A DNA stretch of 64,000 bases, from NCBI GenBank assembly GCA_031213475.1, contig JARUPZ010000010.1, forward strand, positions 8,510,898-8,574,897. Direction: 5' to 3'. Shown here in pieces: positions 31,171 through 42,400 of this stretch. Both the position numbers and the translations under genes were made by a program. Source of the stretch: Nereocystis luetkeana (taxonomy: Eukaryota; Sar; Phaeophyceae; Laminariales; Laminariaceae). The notes under the pieces are model-generated. The model worked only from the letters and a program-made list of their open reading frames with translations. It was not told the DNA's origin and ran no database searches. The stretch's first letter is position 1. Every line of letters begins with the position of its first letter.

Positions 31171-33300
31171 TTTGGGTCTTGTTTTTTTTTATGCAGTCGG
31201 GGAGACGGCAGCGATGGCTGTGGTGGTAGTGCTCAAGACACTTGGAATGGTGGCAACCGGGTGCCTAGTGCTTTTACCCCTATCCGGCTTAAGCGCAGGG
31301 GGGGGGGGTGTAGTGGCGTTGAGGGGAGGGAGGAGGGGACGGTAGATACATATGGGGATGGAGTTGGTGGCGGTGGCTGCCTGCGGGCACAATAGTCCCC
31401 GCCCCCCCTCCCCCCAGCATGGTGTGTAGAATGCTGTATGTCTGTCTTGTGTTTTTTTGTATATTCTCCACTTGTTGGGGATTGGTGTTTTTGGTGTTCG
31501 TGGTGTTGGTGTTGGGCGACGCTCCTGATGATTTACTTGATGAGTTGAGTGGTCGCTTTTGATCTCGTGTGTATACCCCCCCGACTGTTTAGTGGGATTT
31601 TGTACTGAGCTGCCGGGCTCCTCCGCCGAGTCCTGTATCATACCAATTTATTTTATTTTATTTTTTGGTGCTTGGCGTAGACGGTGGTTTCTGTAAAAAA
31701 TAAATGGTCGAGGTTTCAAAGTGGCGAGGCGTTCTTTAGTGATTGTTTCATTTTTAGTTGTACGATCGCTCCCCTGCTTGCCGTGTACCAGGGCAGGGTT
31801 TTGATGTCTCACCATTTTTTCCCCCCCAGAATGAAGCAAGCATGACGTTTGTTTTTGTTTCGTTTTGTCTTACACTGGTACGAGTATACATGATTCATGT
31901 GTTATCTTGTACTTTTTTGGGTATAGTGGGTCCTCTCGTCTTTTTTTTTCGGGGTGTTTTTGTGGTGGCTTTTTTATAGTTCTGGTGCGACCCCCCCCCC
32001 CCCCCCCCCGCGCCCCCCTCCTAACTCCTAATACGGGAAGAGTTGTGCCTACCTCCTGTGCCTCACCATTCGTTCTGTACAGTTGAGTGGGGAAGGGTTA
32101 GAGGGTGCGAGTTTCCATACAGAAGAGGGGGGGAGGGTACCGAAAGAGAACGAGAGAGCTAGACACAGGCATTGCACAAGAAACAGCGAGAGAGTTAGAC
32201 GGAAGAGAGAGGGAGAGGGAGAGAAAGAAAGACAGAGGACGAGAAATGGGAGAGAGAGATAAGTGGAAGGGAAAGGTATTCGCTGCTGCTTCTGCCGTTT
32301 CTATCGTGTGTGGCATGCCTCGACTTCCACACGGACACCATCTGCAGAAATCCCCGCCGACTGAACTCGTGAAGCCTATGTAGGGACGGGGGGGGGTCCT
32401 TGCGTCTCATGTCGCAAGCGTATGGTGTACCAGTATCGCCCCCCCCTCCCGCGAGTTAAACCAGGTATCTCTCTTTCTGCTTGCTACTACTGTAGTACCT
32501 GGTACTTGTTTTTGTTTCCTGTTAGGTGTTGTTTATTTTTGTGGGTTTCTTTCTGATCGCTCTGGACGTGTACTGCAGACTTTAGTAAGTTTACTCTCTG
32601 TACGTAGGAATAGGTGCACTAGGTACCATTCCGCACTGCTAGGTTATAAAATACTCGGGAGGGCGTAAAAAATGTAACCCACCCCGCCCCCGACTCACGC
32701 CCGTCACATTTCCATTCCGATGGTGGTGTGTGTCGCGCTGTGTCCCGACTATTTTACGTGTAGTAACCGTTTTTGTACATGATCAGCCATATGAACGTAA
32801 AACAACCAACCAATCGACCAGTAATAATAGTAACCGTCGCTCAACCGAGTTGATTCGTCAACCATTTGATTGTGGTCGTTGTGGTTTGACCGCCAACCGC
32901 CGACCATTAAATTAAACCATTTGTTGACTACTGTGGCTCTTGTTTGTGGCCGTGGTCGCTGTGTTTGTTTGTCGTACACCTATACATACAAGATGTAGTA
33001 GACGGTGTGGTGGTAGACGAGGCGGAGGAAAGAATGGGTATGTTGCAGTCGTGTTATAGTATTAGAGGTGTTGGTTCAGTCAGATCACCCGGAGCTTCTT
33101 TGTTTCTATTGTTGTACGAAACGTCAGCGCTTTTTTTTTGCTGCGTTGATTTTGTCCCGGTCTCTGCTGTAGAGGCGTTGCCAAATGGGGGGGAGGGGGG
33201 GGGGGGGATTCGTGGCATTTGGCATGCCGCACGAGACTGGAAGGGCGGAAGAGAGGGTGGGTTGGGCGCGGGGGGAGAAGAAAGAGAGGGTTGAGTGTGT
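31171..33300. other. No gene recognised; homopolymer-rich
   Basis: Contains G runs near 31300, a C run at about 31990-32010, AG-rich sequence near 32190-32260 and TACCTGGTA at 32496-32504. No exon with both splice sites and a recognisable product. Confidence 0.5.
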
Positions 33301-33321
33301 TGGAGAAGGAGAGACAGGAGA

Positions 33322-33324
<3 letters not shown>

Positions 33325-33413
<89 letters not shown>
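33325..33413. repeat. (AG)n microsatellite
   Basis: About 44 AG dinucleotides. The flanking purine-rich tract extends to about 33300. Confidence 0.97.
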
Positions 33414-33416
<3 letters not shown>

Positions 33417-33419
33417 GGT

Positions 33420-34031
33420 GTGCGTGATCTTCAAATAAAACCAACCTGTCTATACCTGTCTACACCCAGCATCGCCCAGTGTCCGTGCGGATGCGTCGTT
33501 CTTGCGAGATGAAAAAAAAGGCGGTGGTCGTGAGCTACGAGAGACCTCTCGTATGCATCGAGACTGCAATAGTAAGGAGACTAGACACGTTGCAATGCCA
33601 TGCCGACGTAGCGGGCACGACAATAAGCAGTACACAACAACCCGTAAAACACAATACGTGGCAATAGAGAAAAGGACGAACAAAAAAAAGGACCCGAAAA
33701 AAACAAACAGAAGGGAATAAAAGAGGCAAAGAGAACAGAACATTACAAATGTGCTTCGGAGTAGATCGTAGATACCGGCGTGTTTTTATCCCCGTCAAGA
33801 AATGGGGAGTTCGGCACTGGTTCATTGGATATTCTCCTTGTGTTTGCCTGCTGACTCTGGAATACTTCCCGGGGAGCTCCTCGCTATACCAGTAAGTATT
33901 GGTGTTGTTGCCATCTTTTTTTTTTTGCGGGCGATCCGGAAATAACCCCTCAGTTGGCTGACTCTATGTCGACCGGCTGTTATGTTTTGTTTTTTTTCAT
34001 ATTATTGTAGAATGAAAGAGCGGAAGATGCA

Positions 34032-34064
<33 letters not shown>

Positions 34065-34294
34065 AAAACGAGACTATGATGATACCGTATTTTTTTTATC
34101 CGCATAATTATTATAAGGGAAGGCACCCCGAACGAAGAGCAAAAAGGAGACGTAAACCAAAACGAAACCAAAAACCAAAGGTGGGGTGAGCAAGGGTGAG
34201 CAAGGGTGCGAGAGGAAAAGGTACGCCATTTGTATGGATTTGATTAAAACGATGTGCTGGTACCGAATCCTATGAGTTTGCTCTCAGTATAGTA
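33420..34294. other. No gene recognised
   Basis: A (CAA)n run lies at about 34036-34065. A-rich stretches dominate. Nothing else identified. Confidence 0.5.
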
Positions 34295-34392
34295 TTTCGG
34301 GGGACCATAGTTAATAGGACCTCTATGGTATACATCGAAACCTATATATTTAATCATTTTTACTATTAATAGCAATATTTGGTCCCCCGTCA
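34295..34392. mobile_element. MITE-1 copy carrying a TATTAATA footprint
   Basis: The left repeat is good. The right repeat has lost its GGTCC..ATGG middle. At 34364-34371 six extra bases convert ACTAAC of the consensus to ACTATTAATAGC. The same TA is where a whole MITE-1 is inserted in the copy at 55205. Confidence 0.85.
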
Positions 34393-34425
34393 TAGTTTAT
34401 GTTGCGGCTAAATCCCTAACTTCTA

Positions 34426-34530
34426 TTACGGGGGACAATAGTAAATAGGACCTACGGTACACACAAAATACTATATATTTATCTATTTTTACTAACAATA
34501 TTTGGTCCTATTCGCTATGGTTCCCTGTAT
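34426..34530. mobile_element. MITE-1 copy
   Basis: Starts TTACGGGGGACAATAG. The right end has drifted to TTCCCTGTAT. It lies 34 bp from the previous copy. Confidence 0.85.
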
Positions 34531-34736
34531 CACCTGGTACAACTACTGTACGGTACATATTGGCAGAACTGAACGCAGAAAACGCCCTTGCTTACTGAAC
34601 AACAATCACGCAGCCGGAAACGTTGAGAATCGACGACCCCGGGAGAGCCCAGAGCTGACGGGGGAGGGAGGTTGTGAACCAGATACTAAAAAGACGCCTC
34701 ACAGCTGTGCCGCAAAATCGAGAGAGTCGTCGAAAC

Positions 34737-34874
34737 ACATACATACATACATACATACATACATACATACATACATACATACACACACATACACACATAC
34801 ACACATACATACATAAATACATACACACATACATACATACATACATACATACATACATACATACATACATACAT
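34737..34874. repeat. (ACAT)n microsatellite
   Basis: Long ACAT/ACAC tract with a few interruptions. Confidence 0.95.
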
Positions 34875-34919
34875 CGGCTTTTGCAACCTGTGCGCGTGGA
34901 AAACTTCGATTAGGTACTA

Positions 34920-35035
34920 ATACGGGGGGGCATGGTGAACAGGACCTACGTACGGTAAACACAAAAACCTACCTGGTATATGTTTCGGTATTTTTACCAA
35001 CAACATTCGGTCCTACTTACTATGCCCCCCCGTAA
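34920..35035. mobile_element. MITE-1 copy with two TA-site insertions
   Basis: Compared with the consensus it has CGTA inserted after CCTA (giving TACGTA) and CCTGGTA inserted after AACCTA (giving TACCTGGTA at 34970-34978). The ends are G/C-expanded but clear. Confidence 0.85.
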
Positions 35036-35159
35036 TATTGAACTCAGCCCGGTGGTGCCTCTCCTCTTGCTTTCCGAAGTCGTCACCTGAGAGGAGGCCT
35101 CACTGTTATATCCAATCCGAAAAAATTACTTCGAAGACTCTACCCGACCAACAACTGTT

Positions 35160-35283
35160 ACGACGCTTAGATTGGGTAGTAGGCGATAGGTTAGCCCAAC
35201 GGACTACAGTAGGGCCTTTACAAATGGCGTCGTCGGCAGGACATGGGTCGTTGATCGTGAGTTCGAATCTCACGCCCACCATG
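35160..35283 (+). mobile_element. tRNA-like SINE head or tRNA relic, partly duplicated
   Basis: A T-arm-like GTGAGTTCGAATCTCAC with a good B box is followed by GCCCACC, which could be the 3' side of an acceptor stem. About 75 bp upstream lies TAGGCGATAGGTTAG, A-box-like. The 5' strand pairs poorly, so an intact tRNA is unlikely. TTAGATTGGGTAGGCGAT recurs at 35434 without a B box. Confidence 0.45.
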
Positions 35284-35608
35284 AAATCGCTTGTTGAAGA
35301 GGTGTGAATTTCCTCATGTCAAAAATCTGAAAAATATGCTTCTGGATCCCCAGAAATTGGAACCGCGTGTTGGTGTCACGGGTCGACCCGTATATATCCG
35401 GTCCGTTCCAGGAGGGGAGAGTGTTATGAGGCTTAGATTGGGTAGGCGATTGGTTAACCTTTTACCTTTAGCCCCAAGGACTAAGATCTTGACGCTTATT
35501 AAGCGGGGAACTACCAGATAGGATGATAATCTTCTCGTATATTCGTTCAAGGACTAGCGCATACAAGGTGCCGGCCGGGTGGCACGAACGAATTTCTTCC
35601 AAGTATCG

Positions 35609-35886
35609 TACCGGGGGGAGGGGGGGGGGGGTAGTCATTTATTGCTTGCTTTATAGTCATTAGACCATTGACCACGCATCCCTTTCGAGACGGGGGGCGG
35701 GGGGGGGGGGGGGGGGTGCTCTTACTTTCACGCATTTCATGCATGGCAGTAGTCGTATGAGACCGTAGACCCTTGCATCCCTACAACGCCGGGACGGAGC
35801 ACATTGGGTTTTCACCGACCAGGCAGACATTGCTTGCACCAATCGCGAAGCGCCGTAATGTATTGAAGGGTGGGGGGGGGGGGGGG
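35609..35886 (+). mobile_element. Two poly(C)-element copies, one variant type
   Basis: Each starts at a G run. 35630-35690 is the variant type (GTAGTCATTTATTGC to CCTTTCGAGACGG). 35696-35886 is the main type, with AGTCGTATGAGACC and CAATCGCGAAGCGCCGT. A third G run closes the block. Confidence 0.7.
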
Positions 35887-36639
35887 GTATGTAGTGGTCA
35901 GGAATAATGCATCCCCCGCACAACAAGTAAACCGAAAGAAGGAAAATGAGAACGGAAAAAAAACTGCAGTAGAACAAAACGCCTCCACAGCCAGAACAAG
36001 CCTTCGTTGGCCTATTAGCTTGGATCTAGGAGCGAAGGATAGGCACTACCTGGTACAAATTCGGACACAATGCGTAGGACACGGTAGACCAATGCCCCCC
36101 CCAGAGAGAGAGGGAGAGAGAGAGATAGAAATAGAGAGAGAGACCTCGGTGCCTGATCGTGAGAAGGGACAGGGAGGCAACGCGATCAGACAAAGCGACG
36201 TGTAGCCCGATGGCGATATAATGGCTGGTACAATCGACAATGGGGCAGAGGGTGATGGTGCGTATTCGATCGAGCATACGCAGGAAAGGAGAATTGATTG
36301 GGGGAGATTGGCGTCATTCGACGAATGGTGTCTTGCTTTTTCAGTCTCAATGAATATGGCCTTGCACATTGTCTGAAGGCAACTTATTAAAAAAGTAGAC
36401 TGACGTCATCATCCACGGCTTCCAAGTTTTTATTTTTTCCAAAAAGTGACGTCACGATTCCGGATGACGACAAATGTCGACCAAGGATTTCCCACCAATC
36501 AAAATTTTCCAACAGAAAAATTGACCAATTTTACTACCCTGTTATGAATAAGTAACAAGCACGTGGCCGGCAGTGGTCCTCCCTTCAAACAGGTCAACGT
36601 GTAGCCTAGAGCCCGCGCTGGGAGGGGAGGCAGGGGGAG

Positions 36640-36965
36640 GGGGCACTCATGCCATGCATGAGCGTGGTCCCCTGACCATAGACCGTCGCATCCCTACGGC
36701 GTCAGGACGGAGAACGCCGGGTTTTTACCGAACAGGCAGGCAGGGGGCGGGGGGGAGGAGGGGGGGGTGTACTCAATATCATGCATAGCCGTAGTCGTAC
36801 GACCATAGACCCTCCCATCCCTACAATGCCGGGACGGAGAACGCCGGGTTTCGTACAGACCAGGCAGACATTGCTTGCACCAAGAAGCGCGAAGCGCCGT
36901 GAGTTGTTGGGCGAGTCGCATGGAGGGTGAGCTGCATCCTACTAAGAACCGCTTTTGAGGCGGGT
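36640..36965 (+). mobile_element. Two poly(C)-element copies in tandem
   Basis: 36650-36740 is partial. 36765-36965 is near full length and runs from a G run and GTGTACTCAATATC to CTACTAAGAACCGCTT. This copy shows the uninterrupted CTACTAAGAACC that gained TTAATA in the 1.4 kb copy. Confidence 0.75.
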
Positions 36966-36969
36966 TTTC

Positions 36970-37739
36970 TTGCATATGGAGGGCAGCGTCAACGCACTGA
37001 TTTAATTTCTGGTGTAGCCAACAGGCCGGGGAGAGGGGGGGGGGGAGGGGGGGGGGGGGGCACATAGTAGTGCATGCCGTACAGAAGCCCCACTTGTACT
37101 TCACACATTATCACCTCACAAATACGCACGAGAAGCCTTACAAAAAAAGGTTGCCGCAGCAACGACCGTCATCAAAGTATCACCACCTCGTACAGCCAGC
37201 ATGATTGTCTTTTTATTCGCTCAAAATGACGAAGACGCCCCGGGGGGGGGGGAACGGCTGCGTATCATAAATTACTATAAATAAATAATATGAATAAAAT
37301 GAAGAGGAAATAATAACCCGAACAAGAAGTATCAATAAAAGTAAATACATAACAGCACCACAACCGGTGACTTACTTGATGCACAAAATAGCGAGCCTCC
37401 CAAAAAACAAGAACAAAAAAATGTGTCCACCCCTCTCCGCCTTCATCCATAAAACAACACGACCAAGCTCCCGCCCACACACACCCCCGCCCCCCCCCCC
37501 CCCCCCCCCCAAATCACCACCCCGCTTTTATATCAAGATTTTTTGGTACATCAGTTCTGCTTCTCTGGAATATTCCCAGAGTTTTCCCACTGTGTACGTA
37601 CATACACGTATCTACGGAGTTGAAAACTGGACCCGCCTTTATATTCTTCTATTTTGAGACAAAGCGGAGTTGTATGGTATGTGTCCTCACCCTCGAAACA
37701 CCGCCATTACCACGAGAATTAAAAACAATCTCCGAAAAA
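36970..37739. other. No gene recognised; G and C runs
   Basis: Long G-rich stretch at 37020-37062, C run at about 37487-37510, the rest AT-rich. No supported exon. Confidence 0.5.
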
Positions 37740-37880
37740 CCGAGGGGCGAAAGGCGGGGGGGCGGAGGGGCGGTGGGGGGGGGGGCGTACTCATTTATTG
37801 TTTGCCTGAGTCACGTGGCCATTGACCACGCATCCCTTTTCGAGGCGGAGGGAGCACCGTTCCTACTCCTCCTGATAGAG
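37740..37880 (+). mobile_element. Variant poly(C)-element copy
   Basis: A G-rich run precedes CGTACTCATTTATTG, then CCATTGACCACGCATCCC and GGAGCACCGTTCCTACTCC. This matches the variant copies at 35.6 and 39.5 kb. Confidence 0.6.
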
Positions 37881-37951
37881 ATATCTCCAACGTTCGGGCG
37901 CTCTCACTACGATGTCTCCACATATTACATACATACGAGTAGAAACTTTTA

Positions 37952-38115
37952 GCTAGTCTTATCCCTTTCCTCTTTCGCCGCCTGTGGCCACCGTCTGTCT
38001 CCTAGGATAGCGATCGTTTTTCTCGCTTCTATGTAGGGTACCAAACTCCTCCAAAGTCACATTCGTCCATTTTCATCATCTCCGAAACCAAGGAGGGGAA
38101 GGGAAAGGGAAGAGG
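37952..38115 (-). pseudogene. 3' end of a LINE reverse-transcriptase ORF, fragment
   Basis: Minus-strand frames read MMKMDECDFGG and then, after a frame shift, KTIAILGDRRWPQAAKEERD before a stop. This is the C-terminal tail I associate with the LINE family at 39586-41000. It is either a separate 5'-truncated copy or the displaced end of that element. Confidence 0.6.
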
Positions 38116-38268
38116 GAGGGGAGGGCGGGGGGGCAAAACAGCGCACCCTTCCTGGGCCTCTTTCGAGCAAGTCCACCCCGAGGAACAAGAACGCCATATA
38201 TGCGGTAGAAGGCCTGCTTTTCCGGATGCGTCGAGGGCTCTTCTTTTACTTACCACATCGGATTTAGT

Positions 38269-38600
38269 GTAAGGAGGCGGTCAGTCAAAAGGGGTCAAAC
38301 CGCTGTCTCCTAGCATATTTGACGGCTACGTACTAGTTTTAATGTAGGACCGGTCAGTCGAGCGATCAAACGGCGGTATCCTAACCTATCTGACGGTTAA
38401 ATACTAGTTGTAGTGTAGGGGACCGTCAGTCGAGGGGTCAAACCGCCGTCTCCAACCCTATTTGACGGGTATACTAGTTTTAGAGTAGGGGCGGCCAGTC
38501 CAGGGGTCAAATCGCAGTCTCATAACATAGTTGACGGGTGCATACTAGTTTTAGTGTAGGGGGCGGTCAGTCAAAGCAGTCAAGGCAGTCAATACTAGCA
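38269..38600. repeat. ~68 bp tandem repeat, about 4.5 units
   Basis: Units contain GGTCAGTC, GGGGTCAAACCGC, TTTGACGG and TACTAGTTTTAGTGTAGG in order. Divergence between units is moderate. Located just 3' of the oxygenase gene. Confidence 0.8.
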
Positions 38601-38679
38601 CATTAGGTACGTAACATCTACAGCTACTACGGCGGTAGCTTAGGCTAATTCACCCAATGGTTTTACAAAAAAAAAACAA

Positions 38680-39399
38680 TCAACGTCCGTCGCTGCTCGC
38701 GCGAATCTCGCCCCCCACTCCCTTCTTGTCATGCTGCGACCCGGCCGAAAGTTGGAACTTTGTCGTGTGCCCGTATTGGACAAGGGGCACGCTGTACTGC
38801 TCAAGGACAACGCTGACGCGGTGCTGCCACCGCTGCTGTTCTGGTGGTGGTTGTTGTTGTTGTTGTTGTTGCTGCTGTTGTTGTTGTCGTTGTTGTCGTT
38901 GTTGTTGTTGTCGTCGTCTTTGTTGCTGCCGCAGTCCGCCACCCTGCTCCTGCTCCTGCTCCTGCTCTTCCTTTTCCTCCTCCTCCTCCTCCTCCTCCTC
39001 CTCCTCCTCCTCCTCCTCCTCCTCCTCCTCCTCCTCCTCTTCTTCCTGCTGCTGCTGCTGCTGCTTCTGCTGCCTCCGCAACCGCACCCCCTGCTGCTGC
39101 CGCTCTCCATCCTCAGCAAGACCAACATCCCCGCCCACCCCCACCCCCACCCCTCCCCCTCCGCCTCCACCCTCTATCCTGTAACCCCCAACCCGATGAA
39201 TCGTGTCGCCTCGGAAAGCAACGAGCGTGTTCTCGGTGGGCTGCACGCTGGCGTCGGGCGGCAGCAGGCGGTCCATGAGGGGGGTCGACAGCAAAGAGAG
39301 GAGAAGGGGGAACAGCTTGAGGCGCAGCCAGCTGTACTCGTACATCTCCAGCCTCCCCCCCGACATGCCCTCGGGGACCGATACGTACAGGACATCAAC
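38680..39399 (-). CDS. 2OG oxygenase terminal exon with Gln/Glu insertion
   Basis: Acceptor AAACCCACAG on the minus strand, 239 codons and stop. It holds the GG-L strand, the second iron ligand His and, after about 125 residues of Gly-, Gln- and Glu-rich sequence, the RVSVVLEQY strand. In ordinary members only some ten residues separate His and Arg, so a low-complexity loop of roughly 115 residues has expanded here. The trinucleotide tracts at 38840-39070 encode it. Another frame is open at the end, but only this one gives RVSVVLEQY. Confidence 0.8.
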   Translation of the reverse strand, partial: VDVLYVSVPEGMSGGRLEMYEYSWLRLKLFPLLLSLLSTPLMDRLLPPDASVQPTENTLVAFRGDTIHRVGGYRIEGGGGGGGVGVGVGGDVGLAEDGERQQQGVRLRRQQKQQQQQQEEEEEEEEEEEEEEEEEEEEEEEEKEEQEQEQEQGGGLRQQQRRRQQQQRQQRQQQQQQQQQQQQPPPEQQRWQHRVSVVLEQYSVPLVQYGHTTKFQLSAGSQHDKKGVGGEIRASSDGR

Positions 39400-39424
39400 C
39401 TGTGGGTTTCGAATGTTTCGCGCG

Positions 39425-39457
<33 letters not shown>

Positions 39458-42400
39458 GGAGAGGGGGAGGGGGGAGGGGGGGGGCGTACTCATTTGTTTG
39501 ATTGCCTTAGACCTTTGACCATCGACAACTCCTCCCTTTCGAGACGGAGCACCGTTGCTACTCCCAATAGAGAGACATTGTGTATTTATTTTACACTCTC
39601 TCCCACTACGTGAGCTGTACTCTCCATTGTTTTGCCACAAGGGCGCATCTGTGCTTCTACTTCCTCCTCCTCCTCCTCCTCCCGGCTACTGGCATGCCTC
39701 TTTCTTCGTTCTGGCAGGTCCAGGCCCCCTACCCGAAATCGCAGTTTCAGCGTTTTCGCGAAGTCTATTGGGCCGTGCGGATCAGTTTTTATCCTTGTCC
39801 CCTCTCTTAACCCCCCGTATATATCGTACGTAGGTGTTTCCCCGATTTCACATCGTTTATTAACGCTACTATTACGGGGGACCATAGCTAACAGGACCTA
39901 TGGTACACATAAAAACCTATATGTTTAACCATTTTTACTAACAATATTTGGTCCTGTTAACTATGGCCCCCCGTAATAATTAGTATTTCCTTCCTTTCTA
40001 TCCTTTCTATCCTTTCTTCTACTTCTGCCTTGTATCTCCCAAACTTCTCTGCGGACATAATCTCTTCTTGGTTTCCTCCTACATCCTTCCATGCTCCATC
40101 GACTACGACATCTCACCTTTTTTCAGCTCGCCCTCTTGTTGCTTCCTCCCTTACAGCTCTATCAGCCATGGCTGGCAACCTCTTTTTTGGCGTGTCCCTT
40201 ACTTGATATTGGTTTTTCAGCTTGGTCACGTTTCTGTTTGTGTCTTAAGTGGGTACGTTCCCAGTTCTGCTCTTAGTACTGTATTGCTCGTTGTACCTGA
40301 GCATCCAATTAATAGCACTTTTTTGGCGGGTGTATCTGTATTGTTTCCGAACTTCGAGTTCCCTTCCGATACTTCTCCTGCGAGTTCTAGCTTTGGTACG
40401 ATCACACTCATCGGGATACACCGCTTAAGGCCAAAGGTGCGAGTCTGTTAGGATCGCATCCATCTTGCCTACGTGAGTTTTACCCTTTCCTATTGCTCTT
40501 GCCATATGTGTATTTCTCGACTTCCAACCTAGAACCACCGAGTTCCCCTTGTCTTCGATACATACCAGTACTTCGCACTTTTCGAAATTGGCCGTCACCC
40601 TCCGTTTCCCAGCGTACTCTAGCCCCTTCTCTGGTCGTTTTTTCAATCCTTCGGGTGCTTCTGATGTCCCCACGAAGTCATCCGAAAACACCAATCCCGA
40701 CACCGTACCTTCCCCCACCATGACTCCCAGCTTTGCCGCTTCGATTGCCCTACCAAACGGTTTAATATATACCTTGAACATATTCGGTGCTAACGTACAC
40801 CCCCGTGCAACTCCTTGCAAAGTATCAACATTTACTTCGACATTTCTCCGTCCAGCATCACAGCTCTCTCGCACACTCCGTCAAGTTTTTTTTTTTTGGT
40901 TTACCGTTCCCCACATCATTCGTCTGATCCCAATTTCGCGCACCATTTTCCACAATCCTTCTCTCCAAACTGTCTCGTAGGCCTTCCGTACATCTAGGGG
41001 GTGTACTCGATAGGAGAGATGCACTCGATCTCATGCATGGCCGTGGTCGTATGACCGTAGACCCTCGCACCCCTACAATGCCGGGACGGAGCATGTCGGG
41101 TTTTCATCGACCAGGCAGACATTGCTTGCACCAAGCGCGAAGCGCCGTGAGGTGTCTGGCGAGTCGCATGAAGGGTGAGCTTTATCCTTCTAAGAACGTC
41201 TAGGGAAGGAGGGGGGGGGGGGGCGGGTGGACGCAAACTTGTGAGAAAAAAAACGCGCAAGCGTGAAAAACAAACGCGGGGGGGTAGGGGGGTAAGGGAG
41301 GGGGAGCGGAGGGGGGGGGCGGGGGGGGGGGGGGGGGACAGGGGGGAGTGGTGGTGCCTGAGCGGGGGTACAGAATGCGTGTGTGGGATAGTGTGGGTGT
41401 GTTTTATTGTGTGTGTGGTGTTGTTTCGTTTTGTCGGTATTTTTCTTGTGTTCGTCTTTCCGTCGCGGTGGCGTTTGTTCGTCAGGGGGACGGGGGCGGG
41501 GAGGGGAGGGTCGGAGCGCCTCACGCTCTGCATAGGCAGCCGGAGTGGTGCAAGACATCTACTTGCTTCTTCTTGGTAGGAAGTATGGGGATAAGAACCT
41601 CATCTACGCGACCATCTGCCACCCTTCCCTTTCTCCCACCCTCCTTCCTTCCCTCCCGTCCTTCCTTCCTACCCCCCTCTCCCTCCACTCACCACATGCG
41701 CCATGAAGGAATCCTTCGACCTCGTGCCCAGCGTATCATCTACATGAGGAGCCACAGAAAGCGCCAGTGGCCTTTCCCCCCCTCCCGCCCCCCACCCCCC
41801 TCCTCCTCCTCCTCCTCCTCCCTCTCCCTCCTCCTCAGGCTTGCAGAGGAGGACGTTTAACACCCACGCGTTGGCTGAGGGATCCCTTGCGCGCTCGAAA
41901 TAGTCCGTTAGCGCCGACAGAGAAGAATCCGACCTCAAACGCTCCACTCCCTCCCTGTTAAACTTGATTACGAACCCTTCCGTCTTCTAGAAAACCCGGG
42001 GAATTGGACCGTCGAGCGGAAGGGGGGGGGGGGGGGAGGGGGGGTGTAGTCGATATGAGAGATGTACTCGGGGAGGGGAGGGGGAGGGGGTCTGTGGTCG
42101 CTGTTATTAATAGTCAGTACTTGTGCGGGTCGGTATAAGTATGGTTTGGTTCGGTTTTGGCTCGGTTTGGTTTGGTTCGGTTCGGTTCGGTTTTGGTTTG
42201 GTTTGGTTTGGTTTGGTTTGGTTTGGTTTGGTTTGGTTTGGTTTGGTTTGGTTTGGTTCGGTTTTGGTTTGGTTCGGTTCGATTCGGTTCGGTTTGGTTC
42301 GGTGCGGTTCGGTATGGTTTGGGATGATTTGGCTCGGTTCGGTATGTTTTGGTTCGATTCGGTATGGTTTAGTCCGGTATGGTTTGGTTTGGTTTGGTTC

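Noticed and set aside
35257-35283. A functional tRNA gene
   Set aside because: The T arm is good but the 5' acceptor strand mismatches at the first two pairs and no clean cloverleaf could be drawn.
38731-39501. Plus-strand Leu- or Ser/Cys-rich proteins opposite the oxygenase exon
   Set aside because: Antisense of the Gln/Glu repeat tract. The minus-strand frame gives recognisable 2OG oxygenase motifs and valid splice borders.
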